Assembly: GCF_014648415.1 (NCBI RefSeq)
Contig: NZ_BMRB01000001.1
Span: forward strand, 1-64,000
From: Actinokineospora fastidiosa
GTDB taxonomy: Bacteria; Actinomycetota; Actinomycetes; Mycobacteriales; Pseudonocardiaceae
Direction: 5' to 3'
DNA: 64,000 nucleotides
The notes beneath the pieces are model-generated. The model ran no database searches, was not told the origin of the DNA, and saw nothing but the letters and a program-made list of their open reading frames with translations. The position numbers were made by a program, and so were the translations under genes. This document shows, piece after piece, positions 34,179 through 41,496 of this stretch. How positions within the stretch are numbered: position 1 is the stretch's first letter; the number at the start of each line of letters is the position of its first letter.

Positions 34179-35011
34179 CGGGTGGACCTCCGGGTGGTCG
34201 GCGCGCCCGCGGCCTGGCAGGTCCAGGGGTCGGTTCGGCGCGTGGAGACGTGGATCTCGACCGTACCGCCGAGCGCGGCCCGCAGGACGCCCGCCGCCTG
34301 GCCGCACCACGGCCACTCGCTGGCCCAGTGGGCGACGTCGACGAGCGCGGGGGCGCCGGGCACGGCCAGGTGCTCGCCCGCGGGGTGGTGGCGCAGGTCG
34401 GCGGTGACGTAGGCGTCGACACCGGCGGCGGTGGCGGCGGCCAGGTAGGAGTCGCCCGCCCCGCCGGAGACGGCGACGGTCCTGATCGGGCGGTTGGCGT
34501 CGCCCGCGGCGCGGACGCCGCCCTCGGTGCCCGGCAGGGCGCGGGCGACGCGCTCGACGAACACGGCGAACGGCTCGGCCTCGGGGAGTCGGCCGACGCG
34601 GCCGATGCCGGTGCGGCCGTCGGGGTTGGGGTTGAGGGGCGCGGTGACGGTCAGGCCGATCGCCTCGGCGAGAGCGTCGGACACGCCGGGGTCGGCGGCG
34701 TCGGCGTTGGTGTGCGCGCAGAACAGCGCGATGCCCGCGCGGACCATGCGGTGGACCAGCGCGCCCTTGGGGGTGTCCGCGGGGACGCCGTGCACGCCGC
34801 GCAGCAGCAGCGGGTGGTGGGCGACGATCAGCTGGGCGCCGGTCTCGACGGCCTCGTCGACGGTGTCCGCGGTGGGGTCGACGCAGACGAGGACGCGGGT
34901 GATCTCCTCGGCGGGGTCGCCGCAGACCAGGCCGACCGCGTCCCAGCCCTCGGCGAGCGCGGGCGGGTAGGCGGCCTCGAGCGCGGCGATCGCGTCGGCC
35001 ACGGTCGTCAC
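34175..35011 (-). CDS. Nif3-like dinuclear metal centre protein
   Basis: A 278-residue Nif3/YbgI family protein with the conserved metal-binding residues in '[12 protein letters not shown]' and '[16 protein letters not shown]', and in the C-terminal '[17 protein letters not shown]' and '[11 protein letters not shown]'. The family forms toroidal hexamers with a two-metal site; proposed functions include GTP cyclohydrolase-like or hydrolase activity, with none settled. GTG 35011 overlaps the CobC-like stop (GTGA). The order CobC-Nif3-zinc ribbon-RNase H is that of Rv2231c to Rv2228c. Confidence 0.92.
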   Translation of the reverse strand: MTTVADAIAALEAAYPPALAEGWDAVGLVCGDPAEEITRVLVCVDPTADTVDEAVETGAQLIVAHHPLLLRGVHGVPADTPKGALVHRMVRAGIALFCAHTNADAADPGVSDALAEAIGLTVTAPLNPNPDGRTGIGRVGRLPEAEPFAVFVERVARALPGTEGGVRAAGDANRPIRTVAVSGGAGDSYLAAATAAGVDAYVTADLRHHPAGEHLAVPGAPALVDVAHWASEWPWCGQAAGVLRAALGGTVEIHVSTRRTDPWTCQAAGAPTTRRSTR

Positions 35012-36015
35012 AGGCAGACCTCCAGGGCTTTCAGCAGCGGCGCGCACTGCTCCGGCGGGCGGACGGCGACGCGCAGGTGGTTGGGGCCGAGCCCGGGGAA
35101 GGTGTCGGCGCGGCGGACGGCGACCCCGTGCTCGCGCAGGCTGGTGCGCAGGCGTTCCCCGTGGGGGTGTTCTATCAGGAGGAACGGGGCGTGCGCAGGT
35201 CCGTGGACGGTGACGCCCAGGGCGGCCAGCTCGCGGGCGAGGTGGTCGCGGTGGCGGGCGTACTCCGCGGCGATCTCGTCGGTGGGCGCGTCGCTGCAGG
35301 CGATCACCGCGTGCAGGGCTAGCGTGCCGACCGGCCACTGTGGACGATGGCGGGCGAGGGCTGCCAGGGTGTCGGGGTGGCCGACGGCGTAGCCCGCGCG
35401 CAGGCCGGGCAGCGCCCACATCTTGGTGAGGCTGCGGAATACCAGAACGTCGCGGTCGCCGGTGAGGGTCTCCGGCTCGCCGGGGACGGCGTCCATGAAG
35501 GCCTCGTCGACCAGGACGGTTCGCCCGGGGCGAACGAGGGAGCGGATGGCGTCGGCGCTGTGTAGCGTGGATGTCGGGTTGGTTGGGTTGCCGATCACGA
35601 CCAGATCGGCGTCGTCAGAGACGCGCTCCGGGTGCAGCGCGAAGCCGTCCTCCGCGTCGAGGAGGACGTGCCGCACGGGCACCCCGGCGGCGCGCAGGGC
35701 GACTTCCGGTTCGGTGAACGACGGGTGGATCAGCGCCGCCGTCACCGGGCGAAGGTTCGGCAGGAGCGCGAAGCCCTCCGCGGAGCCGTTGAGGATCAGG
35801 ACGTCGTCGGGGTCGCGGCCGTGCCGCCGGGCGACGGCCTCGCGCGCCGCGCGATCGTCCTCCGCCGACGGGTAGCGGCCGATGTGGTCGAGCGCGTCGA
35901 CCAGCCGTCGCCGCAGCCACTCCGGCGGCCGCTCGCCGCGGACGTTCACGGCGAAGTCGGCGAGGCCGGGCGCGGCGTCGACGTCACCGTGGTGGCGCAG
36001 CGGGTCCGTGTCCAT
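35008..36015 (-). CDS. cobC: CobC-like PLP aminotransferase / threonine-phosphate decarboxylase
   Basis: A 335-residue fold-type I PLP enzyme. The N-terminus '[27 protein letters not shown]', the '[13 protein letters not shown]' phosphate-binding turn, '[11 protein letters not shown]', '[14 protein letters not shown]' and the Schiff-base Lys in '[17 protein letters not shown]' match Rv2231c-type CobC. The family either makes aminopropanol phosphate for the cobalamin lower loop or acts as a histidinol-phosphate-like aminotransferase; the cobD and phosphatase genes nearby favour the cobalamin role. Spacing to the tetR stop is 19 bases, so it may be read with tetR or from its own promoter. Confidence 0.85.
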   Translation of the reverse strand: MDTDPLRHHGDVDAAPGLADFAVNVRGERPPEWLRRRLVDALDHIGRYPSAEDDRAAREAVARRHGRDPDDVLILNGSAEGFALLPNLRPVTAALIHPSFTEPEVALRAAGVPVRHVLLDAEDGFALHPERVSDDADLVVIGNPTNPTSTLHSADAIRSLVRPGRTVLVDEAFMDAVPGEPETLTGDRDVLVFRSLTKMWALPGLRAGYAVGHPDTLAALARHRPQWPVGTLALHAVIACSDAPTDEIAAEYARHRDHLARELAALGVTVHGPAHAPFLLIEHPHGERLRTSLREHGVAVRRADTFPGLGPNHLRVAVRPPEQCAPLLKALEVCL

Positions 36016-36034
36016 CGCAGGGAGTTTAGGCGGG

Positions 36035-36631
36035 TCACCGCGCCCTGATGAGGAGCCGGGTCTGCGCCCAGAGCCCGTCGAGCACGCCCGGGTCGTCGGC
36101 GAGCCGGGCGAACAGCACCATGCCCTCCAGGTGCGCGAGCACGGCACGGGCTGTCGGGGCGACGTCGAGGTCGGCGGGGACCGCGCCCTCGGCCACGGCG
36201 TCGGCGAGCGCGCTGGCCACGAGGTCGGTCTGCTCGGCGAACACGGCCGCCACCCGGGCGCCCAGGTCGCCGTCGGCGGGGGTGACCTCGGTGGCGAGGT
36301 TGCCGAAGAGGCAGCCGCGGACGCGGCCGTGCGCTCGCTTGCCGTCGGCCTGGGCCGACGCCTGGGCGCGGACGAGGCGCTCCAGGCGGGCGAGCGCGGG
36401 GTCGGGGCCGGACAGCTCGGCGGTCCAGACCGCACGGCGCTGCGCCCAGTGCTGGTCGACGGCCTCGGCGGTGAGGGCCTGCTTGGACTCGAAGAAGTGG
36501 TAGAAGCTGCCCTTGCGCACGTCGGCGCGCGCGCAGATCTCGGCGACGCCGATGGCGGCGTAGCCGCGTTCGTGGATGAGGTCGCAGGCGCTGTCGAGCA
36601 GGCGTTCCCGCGCTGAGCTGGTTCGTCCCAC
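36035..36631 (-). CDS. TetR family repressor
   Basis: A 198-residue TetR regulator with a typical helix-turn-helix ('GVAEICARADVRKGSFYHFFESKQALTAEAV') near residues 25-55 and a C-terminal ligand domain resembling TetR_C_11/16-type. The GTG start at 36631 is preferred: TATACT lies 6 bases upstream, giving a leaderless mRNA, and this leaves all operator-like repeats outside the gene. An in-frame ATG at 36667 would put the first repeat inside the coding region. It is divergent from a flavodoxin-nitronate monooxygenase operon, which it probably represses along with itself. Such systems usually sense electrophiles or quinones (inference). Confidence 0.88.
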   Translation of the reverse strand: MGRTSSARERLLDSACDLIHERGYAAIGVAEICARADVRKGSFYHFFESKQALTAEAVDQHWAQRRAVWTAELSGPDPALARLERLVRAQASAQADGKRAHGRVRGCLFGNLATEVTPADGDLGARVAAVFAEQTDLVASALADAVAEGAVPADLDVAPTARAVLAHLEGMVLFARLADDPGVLDGLWAQTRLLIRAR

Positions 36632-36642
36632 GAGCGCAGTAT

Positions 36643-36720
36643 ACGACCGGTCAACTATTGTCTTCATCACCCTTGACACTGACTAGACGACCGGTCAACT
36701 ATTCCAGTGACCGGTCGACT
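36643..36720. promoter_or_regulatory. triple GACCGGTC operator region between tetR and flavodoxin gene
   Basis: A 17-base sequence, ACGACCGGTCAACTATT, occurs twice exactly (36643-36659 and 36687-36703), and a third related TGACCGGTCGACT is at 36708-36720. All share the 8-base palindrome GACCGGTC. The plus strand has -35 TTGACA (36673-36678) and a -10-like AACTAT (36697-36702), with the second repeat between and over them; the tetR -10 TATACT (36638-36643) abuts the first. This is the expected layout for TetR autorepression and repression of the divergent operon. Confidence 0.75.
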
Positions 36721-36736
36721 GAGCAGAGGAGTCGGG

Positions 36737-37336
36737 ATGACCGAGGTACTGGTCGTGGTGGCGTTCCACAGCGGGCACGGGCACACGGCACGGCAGGCGG
36801 CGGCGGTCGCCGCGGGGGCGGCGGGGGTCGGCGGGGTGAGCGCCGAGTTGCTCGACGTGGGCGACGTCGGTGAGGCGGGGTGGGCGCGGCTGGACGCGGC
36901 GGACGCGATCGTCTTCGGGTCGCCGACCTACATGGGCAGCCGATCGGCGGTGTTCCAGGCCTTCGCCGAGGCGAGCTCGACGGTGTGGGCGCAGGGGCGG
37001 TGGCGGGACAAGCTGGCGGCCGGGTTCACGAACTCGTCGGGCGTCAACGGCGACAAGCTGGGCACGCTGACCTCGCTGGCGATCTTCGCTGCCCAGCACG
37101 GCATGACCTGGGTGTCGCTCGGCCTGCCGCCGGGCTGGCTGTTCACCGCCGATGGGTCGCCCACCGACCTCAACCGGCTCGGCGGCTTCCTCGGCGCGCT
37201 CGCCCAGTCGCCCTCGGACGTGGGGTCGGACCTGGCGCCCCCGGACGCGGACCTGCGGACCGCGGCGCACCTGGGCGAGCGGGTCGCCGTGGCCGCGCTG
37301 CGGCTGGCGGCGGGCCGGGCGCTGGTGGGCGCCTGA
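36737..37336 (+). CDS. flavodoxin / WrbA-like NAD(P)H:quinone oxidoreductase
   Basis: A 199-residue flavodoxin-fold protein. The FMN phosphate loop is 'VAFHSGHGHTARQAAAVAAG', followed by 'DAIVFGSPTYMGSRSAVFQAFAEA' and 'KLAAGFTNSSGVNGDK', as in WrbA and related quinone reductases, which reduce quinones by two electrons. ATG 36737 has AGAGGA upstream. Its stop overlaps the next start (TGATG). TetR control and the co-transcribed nitronate monooxygenase suggest a detoxification module for redox-active compounds. Confidence 0.85.
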   Translation: MTEVLVVVAFHSGHGHTARQAAAVAAGAAGVGGVSAELLDVGDVGEAGWARLDAADAIVFGSPTYMGSRSAVFQAFAEASSTVWAQGRWRDKLAAGFTNSSGVNGDKLGTLTSLAIFAAQHGMTWVSLGLPPGWLFTADGSPTDLNRLGGFLGALAQSPSDVGSDLAPPDADLRTAAHLGERVAVAALRLAAGRALVGA

Positions 37337-38355
37337 TGCGGCTGGAGGCGGTGCTCGGGATCGACGTGCCGGTCGTCCAGGGGCCCTTCGGCGGCGACCT
37401 GTCGACCGTGGCGCTGGCAGCGGCGGTGTCGTCGGCGGGTGGGCTGGGCTCCTACGGGGCGCACCTGCTGGCCCCGGAGCGGATCACCGCGCTGGTCGCG
37501 GAGTTGCGCGCGGCGACGGCGCGGCCGTTCGCGGTGAACCTGTGGGTGCCCCAGCCCGACGAGGACGTGCTGCCGACCGAGGAGGACGTCGCCCGGGTCC
37601 GGCCCTACCTGCGGGAGCTGGGCCTGCCCGACCCGGACACGACCGGGCCGCTGCTGCCCGACTTCGACGCGCAGCTCGACGCGCTGCTGGCCGCGGCGCC
37701 CCCGGTGATCAGCTTCGTGATGGGGTTGCCGCCCGCGGCCGCCGTCGCCGAGGCGAGGGCGCGGGGCATCGTCACGATCGGGACGGCGACGACCCCGGCC
37801 GAGGCCGTCGCCGTCGAGGCGGCCGGACTGGACGTGGTGGTGGCATCGGGCAGCGACGCGGGCGGGCACCGGGGCGCGTTCCTGCGGCCGGTGGCCGAGT
37901 CGCTGGTCGGCACGTTCTCGCTGGTGCCGCAGGTGGTGGACGCCGTCGGCATCCCGGTGATCGCCGCGGGCGGCATCGCCGACGCGCGCGGGGTCGCCGC
38001 GGCCAGGGCGCTGGGCGCGGACGGCGTGCAGGTGGGCACCGGCTTCCTGGCCACGGCCGAGTCGGGCGCCTCCGCCGCCCACAAGGCAGCGCTGCACGGC
38101 CCCGGCGCCGAGGTCACGGTGCTGACCAGGGCGTTCACCGGGCGCACTGCCCGCGCGCAGCTCAACCGGCTGGTCGCCGAGCTGGCCGACGCGCCGGTGC
38201 CGCCGTACCCGGCGCAGAGCGCGCTGCTGCTGGACCTGCGCAGGGCGGCGGGCGCGGCGGGCGACGCCGACCTGATCAACCTGTGGTCGGGCCAGGCGGC
38301 GGCGCTCACCGCGCCCCGGACGGCGCGGGAGTACCTGGAACTGCTGACCGGGTGA
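37336..38355 (+). CDS. nitronate monooxygenase family flavoprotein
   Basis: A 339-residue TIM-barrel FMN enzyme (2-nitropropane dioxygenase family): 'VPVVQGPFGGDLSTVALAAAVSSAGGLG' at the start, 'VVVASGSDAGGHRGAF' with the conserved Gly/His region, 'IPVIAAGGIADARGVAAARALGADGVQVGTGF' for the FMN phosphate. It oxidises alkyl nitronates or related compounds. It is translationally coupled to the flavodoxin gene. The stop overlaps a possible GTG start of ptpA, so transcription probably continues through ptpA, the kinase and SURF1. Confidence 0.9.
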   Translation: MRLEAVLGIDVPVVQGPFGGDLSTVALAAAVSSAGGLGSYGAHLLAPERITALVAELRAATARPFAVNLWVPQPDEDVLPTEEDVARVRPYLRELGLPDPDTTGPLLPDFDAQLDALLAAAPPVISFVMGLPPAAAVAEARARGIVTIGTATTPAEAVAVEAAGLDVVVASGSDAGGHRGAFLRPVAESLVGTFSLVPQVVDAVGIPVIAAGGIADARGVAAARALGADGVQVGTGFLATAESGASAAHKAALHGPGAEVTVLTRAFTGRTARAQLNRLVAELADAPVPPYPAQSALLLDLRRAAGAAGDADLINLWSGQAAALTAPRTAREYLELLTG

Positions 38356-38390
38356 ACCGCCGGGCGTGGCCACGGGCCAGACTCGCGGCC

Positions 38391-38837
38391 ATGCACGTCT
38401 GCTTCGTCTGCACCGGCAACATCTGCCGCTCCCCGATGGCCGCGCTGGTGTTCGCCGAGCACCTGCGGCGGGCCGGGCTCGACCACGTGCGGGTCACCAG
38501 CGCGGGCACCGGCGACTGGCACGTCGGCGACGCCGCGGACCCGAGGACCCAGCACGTCCTCGCCCGCGCGGGCTATCCGACCGCGCACGTCGCGGCGCAA
38601 CTCGACGACGACCACCTGGGCGCGGACCTGCTGGTCGCGCTCGACCAGGGGCACGCGCGGGCGCTGCGGCGGCGGGTCGGGCCGGAGCGGGTGCGGCTGC
38701 TGCGCGAGTTCGACCCGGCGGCGGACGGCCTGGACGTGCCCGACCCGTACTACGGCGGCGCGGAGGGCTTCGACGAGGTGCTGGCGATGGTGGAGGCGGC
38801 CTGTCCGGGCCTGCTGGACTGGGTGCGGCGGCGGTGA
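38391..38837 (+). CDS. ptpA: low-molecular-weight protein tyrosine phosphatase
   Basis: A 148-residue LMW-PTP with the P-loop 'CFVCTGNICRSPMAAL' at the N-terminus (CX5R nucleophile) and the general acid in 'DVPDPYYGGAEGF'. It corresponds to M. tuberculosis PtpA (Rv2234), in the same position relative to SURF1 and cobD. ATG 38391 has no ribosome site; an in-frame GTG at 38352 overlaps the upstream stop as GTGA and would add 13 residues, so the coupled start may be real. The protein kinase PtkA seen next to mycobacterial ptpA is absent. It probably removes phosphate from cytoplasmic phosphotyrosine proteins. Confidence 0.92.
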   Translation: MHVCFVCTGNICRSPMAALVFAEHLRRAGLDHVRVTSAGTGDWHVGDAADPRTQHVLARAGYPTAHVAAQLDDDHLGADLLVALDQGHARALRRRVGPERVRLLREFDPAADGLDVPDPYYGGAEGFDEVLAMVEAACPGLLDWVRRR

Positions 38838-39667
38838 CCCCCGCCGAGGCCGTCGCCGAGTTGCTGCAGACACCGGTGGCCGGGGTCGTGGCGGTCGCGG
38901 CCGACGTCTTCGAGGTCGACCTGGCCGACGGCGACCTGGTGGTGGCCAAGCGGCACCACCGGCTCGGGCAGGCGGCGGCCGAGGTGGGCGGGCTGGCGTG
39001 GCTGGCCGAGGCGGCGGTGCCCGCGCCGGGCGTGCGGGCGGCCGACGAGACCTGGGTGGTCATGGACCAGGTCGAGCCCGGCCACCCGTCGGTCGACGCG
39101 GCCGTCGGGCTCGGGCGCGACCTCGCCCGGCTGCACGCCGCGGGCGCCGACGCGTTCGGGGACGGCCCGACCGCCGACGCCTGGATCGGGCAGGCGCCGA
39201 TGGCGAACGTGCCGGGCCGGGACTGGCCGGGGTGGTACGCCGAGCACCGGCTGCTGCCCTACCTGCGCGCGGCCGTCGACGCCGGGTCGCTGCGCGATCC
39301 CGGGCCGGTGGAGGCGGTGTGCGAGCGGATCGGCGAGCTGGCCGGTCCGCCGGAGGCTCCTGCCCGCCTGCACGGGGACCTGTGGAGCGGCAACGTGCTG
39401 TGGGCTGCCGACGGCCGGGCCTGGCTGATCGACCCGGCGGCGCACGGCGGGCACCGGGAGACCGACCTGGCGATGCTGGCGCTGTTCGGTTGCCCACACC
39501 TGGACACCGTGATCGCCGCCTACGAGGAGGTCTCGCCGCTCGCCCCGGGGTGGCGCGCCCGCGTGCCGCTGCACCAGTTGTTCCCGCTCCTGGTGCACAC
39601 CGTGCTCTTCGGCGCGGGGTACGCGCGGCAGACGGTGAGCGCCGCCCGGGCGGCGCTGTCCGGGTGA
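38834..39667 (+). CDS. fructosamine/ketosamine kinase family protein
   Basis: A 277-residue protein of the fructosamine-3-kinase/APH fold. 'DLVVAKRHHRLGQAAAEVGGLAWLAEA' carries the ATP-binding Lys, 'ARLHGDLWSGNVLW' the catalytic Asp and metal Asn, and 'WLIDPAAHGGHRETDLAMLALFG' the DxD-equivalent. The family phosphorylates ketoamines so that glycated proteins deglycate spontaneously. GTG 38834 overlaps the ptpA stop (GTGA). Gene pairs of PtpA-like phosphatase and fructosamine kinase are known in several bacteria, which supports a protein deglycation link (inference). Confidence 0.9.
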   Translation: MTPAEAVAELLQTPVAGVVAVAADVFEVDLADGDLVVAKRHHRLGQAAAEVGGLAWLAEAAVPAPGVRAADETWVVMDQVEPGHPSVDAAVGLGRDLARLHAAGADAFGDGPTADAWIGQAPMANVPGRDWPGWYAEHRLLPYLRAAVDAGSLRDPGPVEAVCERIGELAGPPEAPARLHGDLWSGNVLWAADGRAWLIDPAAHGGHRETDLAMLALFGCPHLDTVIAAYEEVSPLAPGWRARVPLHQLFPLLVHTVLFGAGYARQTVSAARAALSG

Positions 39668-40485
39668 GCCTGGCCTACCGTGGAGGCGTGCGGTTGAGGT
39701 TGCTGCTGCGGCCCGCATGGCTGCTGAGCGCGCTCGTGGTGATCACCTTCGCCACGGCGTGCTTCACGTTGCTCGCGCCCTGGCAGTTCGAGCGCCACGC
39801 CGAGCGGCAGGAGACCAACGCCGCGGTGCAGGCGTCCTTCGAGGCCACGCCGGTGCCGCTGACCGAGGTGCTCGCCGCCGACGCCGCGCCGAACCGGACG
39901 ACGGAGTGGCGGCTGGTCACCGCGGTGGGCGAGTTCCTGCCCGACGAGGAGGCCGTCGCCCGGCTGCGGACCGTGCAGGGCGCGGCAGCCTTCGAGGTGC
40001 TGACCCCGTTCCGGCTGCTCGACGGCACCACGGTCCTCGTCGACCGCGGGTTCGTGCGGCCCGGCGAGGGCGTCAGCGTTCCCGACTTCGCCCCGCCGCC
40101 GACGGGCCAGGTGGAGATCACCGGCCGGGTGCGGGTGGGCGAGCGCGACCCGGAGAACCGGCCCGCGTTCACCGAGGGCGGGCACCTGCACGTGTACTCG
40201 ATCGACCCCCAGGTCGTGCTGCCGGGCAGCCGCCCCGGCTACGTGCAGCTGGAGGCGGGGTCGCCGGGTGTGCTCGGGCCGCTGCCCCTGCCACAGCTGG
40301 AGGCCGGGCCGTCCTTCTCCTACGCCCTGCAGTGGATCGCGTTCGGCGCGATGACGCTGATCGGGCTGGTCTACTTCACCTGGCGGGAGGTCAAGCCGGG
40401 CGGCGCGCTCGACAAGCCGAGGCGCAAGTCGGTGGCCGAGATCCTGGCCGAGGACGAGGCCGCTACCGCCGCAGCAGCCCGATAA
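39664..40485 (+). CDS. SURF1 family cytochrome oxidase assembly protein
   Basis: A 273-residue SURF1 homologue with one membrane helix near the N-terminus ('WLLSALVVITFATACFTLLAPWQFERH'), a periplasmic domain ('VLVDRGFVRP', 'PRPGYVQLE'-like region) and a second helix near the C-terminus ('ALQWIAFGAMTLIGLVYFTWRE'). It assists cytochrome c oxidase assembly. GTG 39664 makes a GTGA overlap with the kinase stop and is preferred over GTG 39688. The 3' end overlaps cobD convergently by 23 bases. The order ptpA-SURF1-cobD matches Rv2234-Rv2236c. Confidence 0.92.
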   Translation: MSLAYRGGVRLRLLLRPAWLLSALVVITFATACFTLLAPWQFERHAERQETNAAVQASFEATPVPLTEVLAADAAPNRTTEWRLVTAVGEFLPDEEAVARLRTVQGAAAFEVLTPFRLLDGTTVLVDRGFVRPGEGVSVPDFAPPPTGQVEITGRVRVGERDPENRPAFTEGGHLHVYSIDPQVVLPGSRPGYVQLEAGSPGVLGPLPLPQLEAGPSFSYALQWIAFGAMTLIGLVYFTWREVKPGGALDKPRRKSVAEILAEDEAATAAAAR

Positions 40486-41395
40486 GGGCCGCCAGGCCCG
40501 CGGCCAGCCACCCCACCACGCGCGAGAGCTCCACCGCCCTGGTCACGTGCCCGGCGTCGGGCATCCGGCCGTCGCCGAGGACCGGGCGGTCCTCCACGCC
40601 ATAGGGATAGACAGTGCGGCCGCCGAGCCGGACCTCCAGCGCGCCCGCGAACGCGGCCTCCACCCGTCCGGCGTTGGGGCTCGGATGGGCGGCGGCGTCG
40701 CGCTGCCAGGCCACCCACGCGCTGCGCCGGTTGCCGCCGACGACAGGCGCGCCCGCGACCGTCAGCCCGGCGGCGACGCGCGCGGGCACGAAGTTGGCGG
40801 CGTCGTCCAGCCGCGCCGATGCCCAGCCGAACCGGCGGTAGCGCGGTGAGCGGTGGCCGACCATCGCGTCCATGGTGTTGATCGCGCGGTAGCCCAGCAG
40901 GCCGGGCACGCCCGCGACCGCGCCCCACAGCAGCGGCGCGACGATCGCGTCGGAGGTGTTCTCGGCCACCGACTCCACGGCGGCGCGCGCCATGGCCGGG
41001 CCGTCGAGGCGCTCGGGGTCGCGCCCGCAGAGGGCCGGGATGCGCTCGCGGGCGCGCTCCAGCTCGCCCGCGTCCAGGTGGCGGCCGATCACGGTGCCCT
41101 CGGCGGCCAGCGACCGCCCGCCCAGCACGACCCAGGTGGCCAGCGCCGTCGACAGCATCCGCAGCACCGGCCGCTTGCGGCCCGCCCGCTCGACGGCGAC
41201 GCCGAGGCCGATCACCGTGCCCGCGAGCGCGGCGGTGTAGGCGACGCCCGCCGCGGGGTGGTCGCGGTGGACGGCCTTCTCGACCAGGCCCGCGACCCTG
41301 CCGAACGCGGCCACCGGGTGCCCCCTGCGCGGATCGCCGAGCGCGGCGTCCGCGGCGGCCCCCAGCAGCAGTCCGATCGCACGCGGTGCGGGCAC
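40463..41395 (-). CDS. cobD: adenosylcobinamide-phosphate synthase
   Basis: A 310-residue CobD/CbiB integral membrane enzyme that joins aminopropanol (phosphate) to adenosylcobyric acid in cobalamin synthesis. Motifs include 'LGDPRRGHPVAAFGRVAGLVEK', 'MARAAVESVAENTSDAIVAPLLWGAVAG', 'YRAINTMDAMVGHRSPRYRRFGWASARLDDAANF' and 'PNAGRVEAAFAGAL'. GTG 41395 is firmly chosen by GGGAGG 5 bases upstream. A hairpin lies just before the ribosome site. With cobC and the RNase H/phosphatase it gives the late nucleotide-loop steps; the other cob genes are not in this window. Confidence 0.93.
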   Translation of the reverse strand: MPAPRAIGLLLGAAADAALGDPRRGHPVAAFGRVAGLVEKAVHRDHPAAGVAYTAALAGTVIGLGVAVERAGRKRPVLRMLSTALATWVVLGGRSLAAEGTVIGRHLDAGELERARERIPALCGRDPERLDGPAMARAAVESVAENTSDAIVAPLLWGAVAGVPGLLGYRAINTMDAMVGHRSPRYRRFGWASARLDDAANFVPARVAAGLTVAGAPVVGGNRRSAWVAWQRDAAAHPSPNAGRVEAAFAGALEVRLGGRTVYPYGVEDRPVLGDGRMPDAGHVTRAVELSRVVGWLAAGLAALIGLLRR

Positions 41396-41413
41396 GCGTT
41401 CCTCCCTGACCGT

Positions 41414-41435
41414 GGTTCCCCCTGGAGAGGGAACC
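41414..41435 (-). promoter_or_regulatory. hairpin in cobD 5' leader
   Basis: GGTTCCC (41414-41420) and GGGAACC (41429-41435) form a 7-base stem with an 8-base loop, lying about 10 bases upstream of the cobD ribosome site on the minus strand. I cannot find the B12-box of a cobalamin riboswitch in the 100-base leader, so this may be a small unassigned regulatory structure or a transcription-factor site shared with the divergent jetA. Confidence 0.35.
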
Positions 41436-41496
41436 GTATCGCGGCGGCGCGGGCAGGCTGCGCGGGTGTCGGGCGGTCGGACTATCGTCGTCGGGC

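Noticed and set aside
41396-41496. Cobalamin riboswitch upstream of cobD
   Set aside because: The leader is only about 100 bases and I find no B12-box or the conserved core; only a small hairpin is present.
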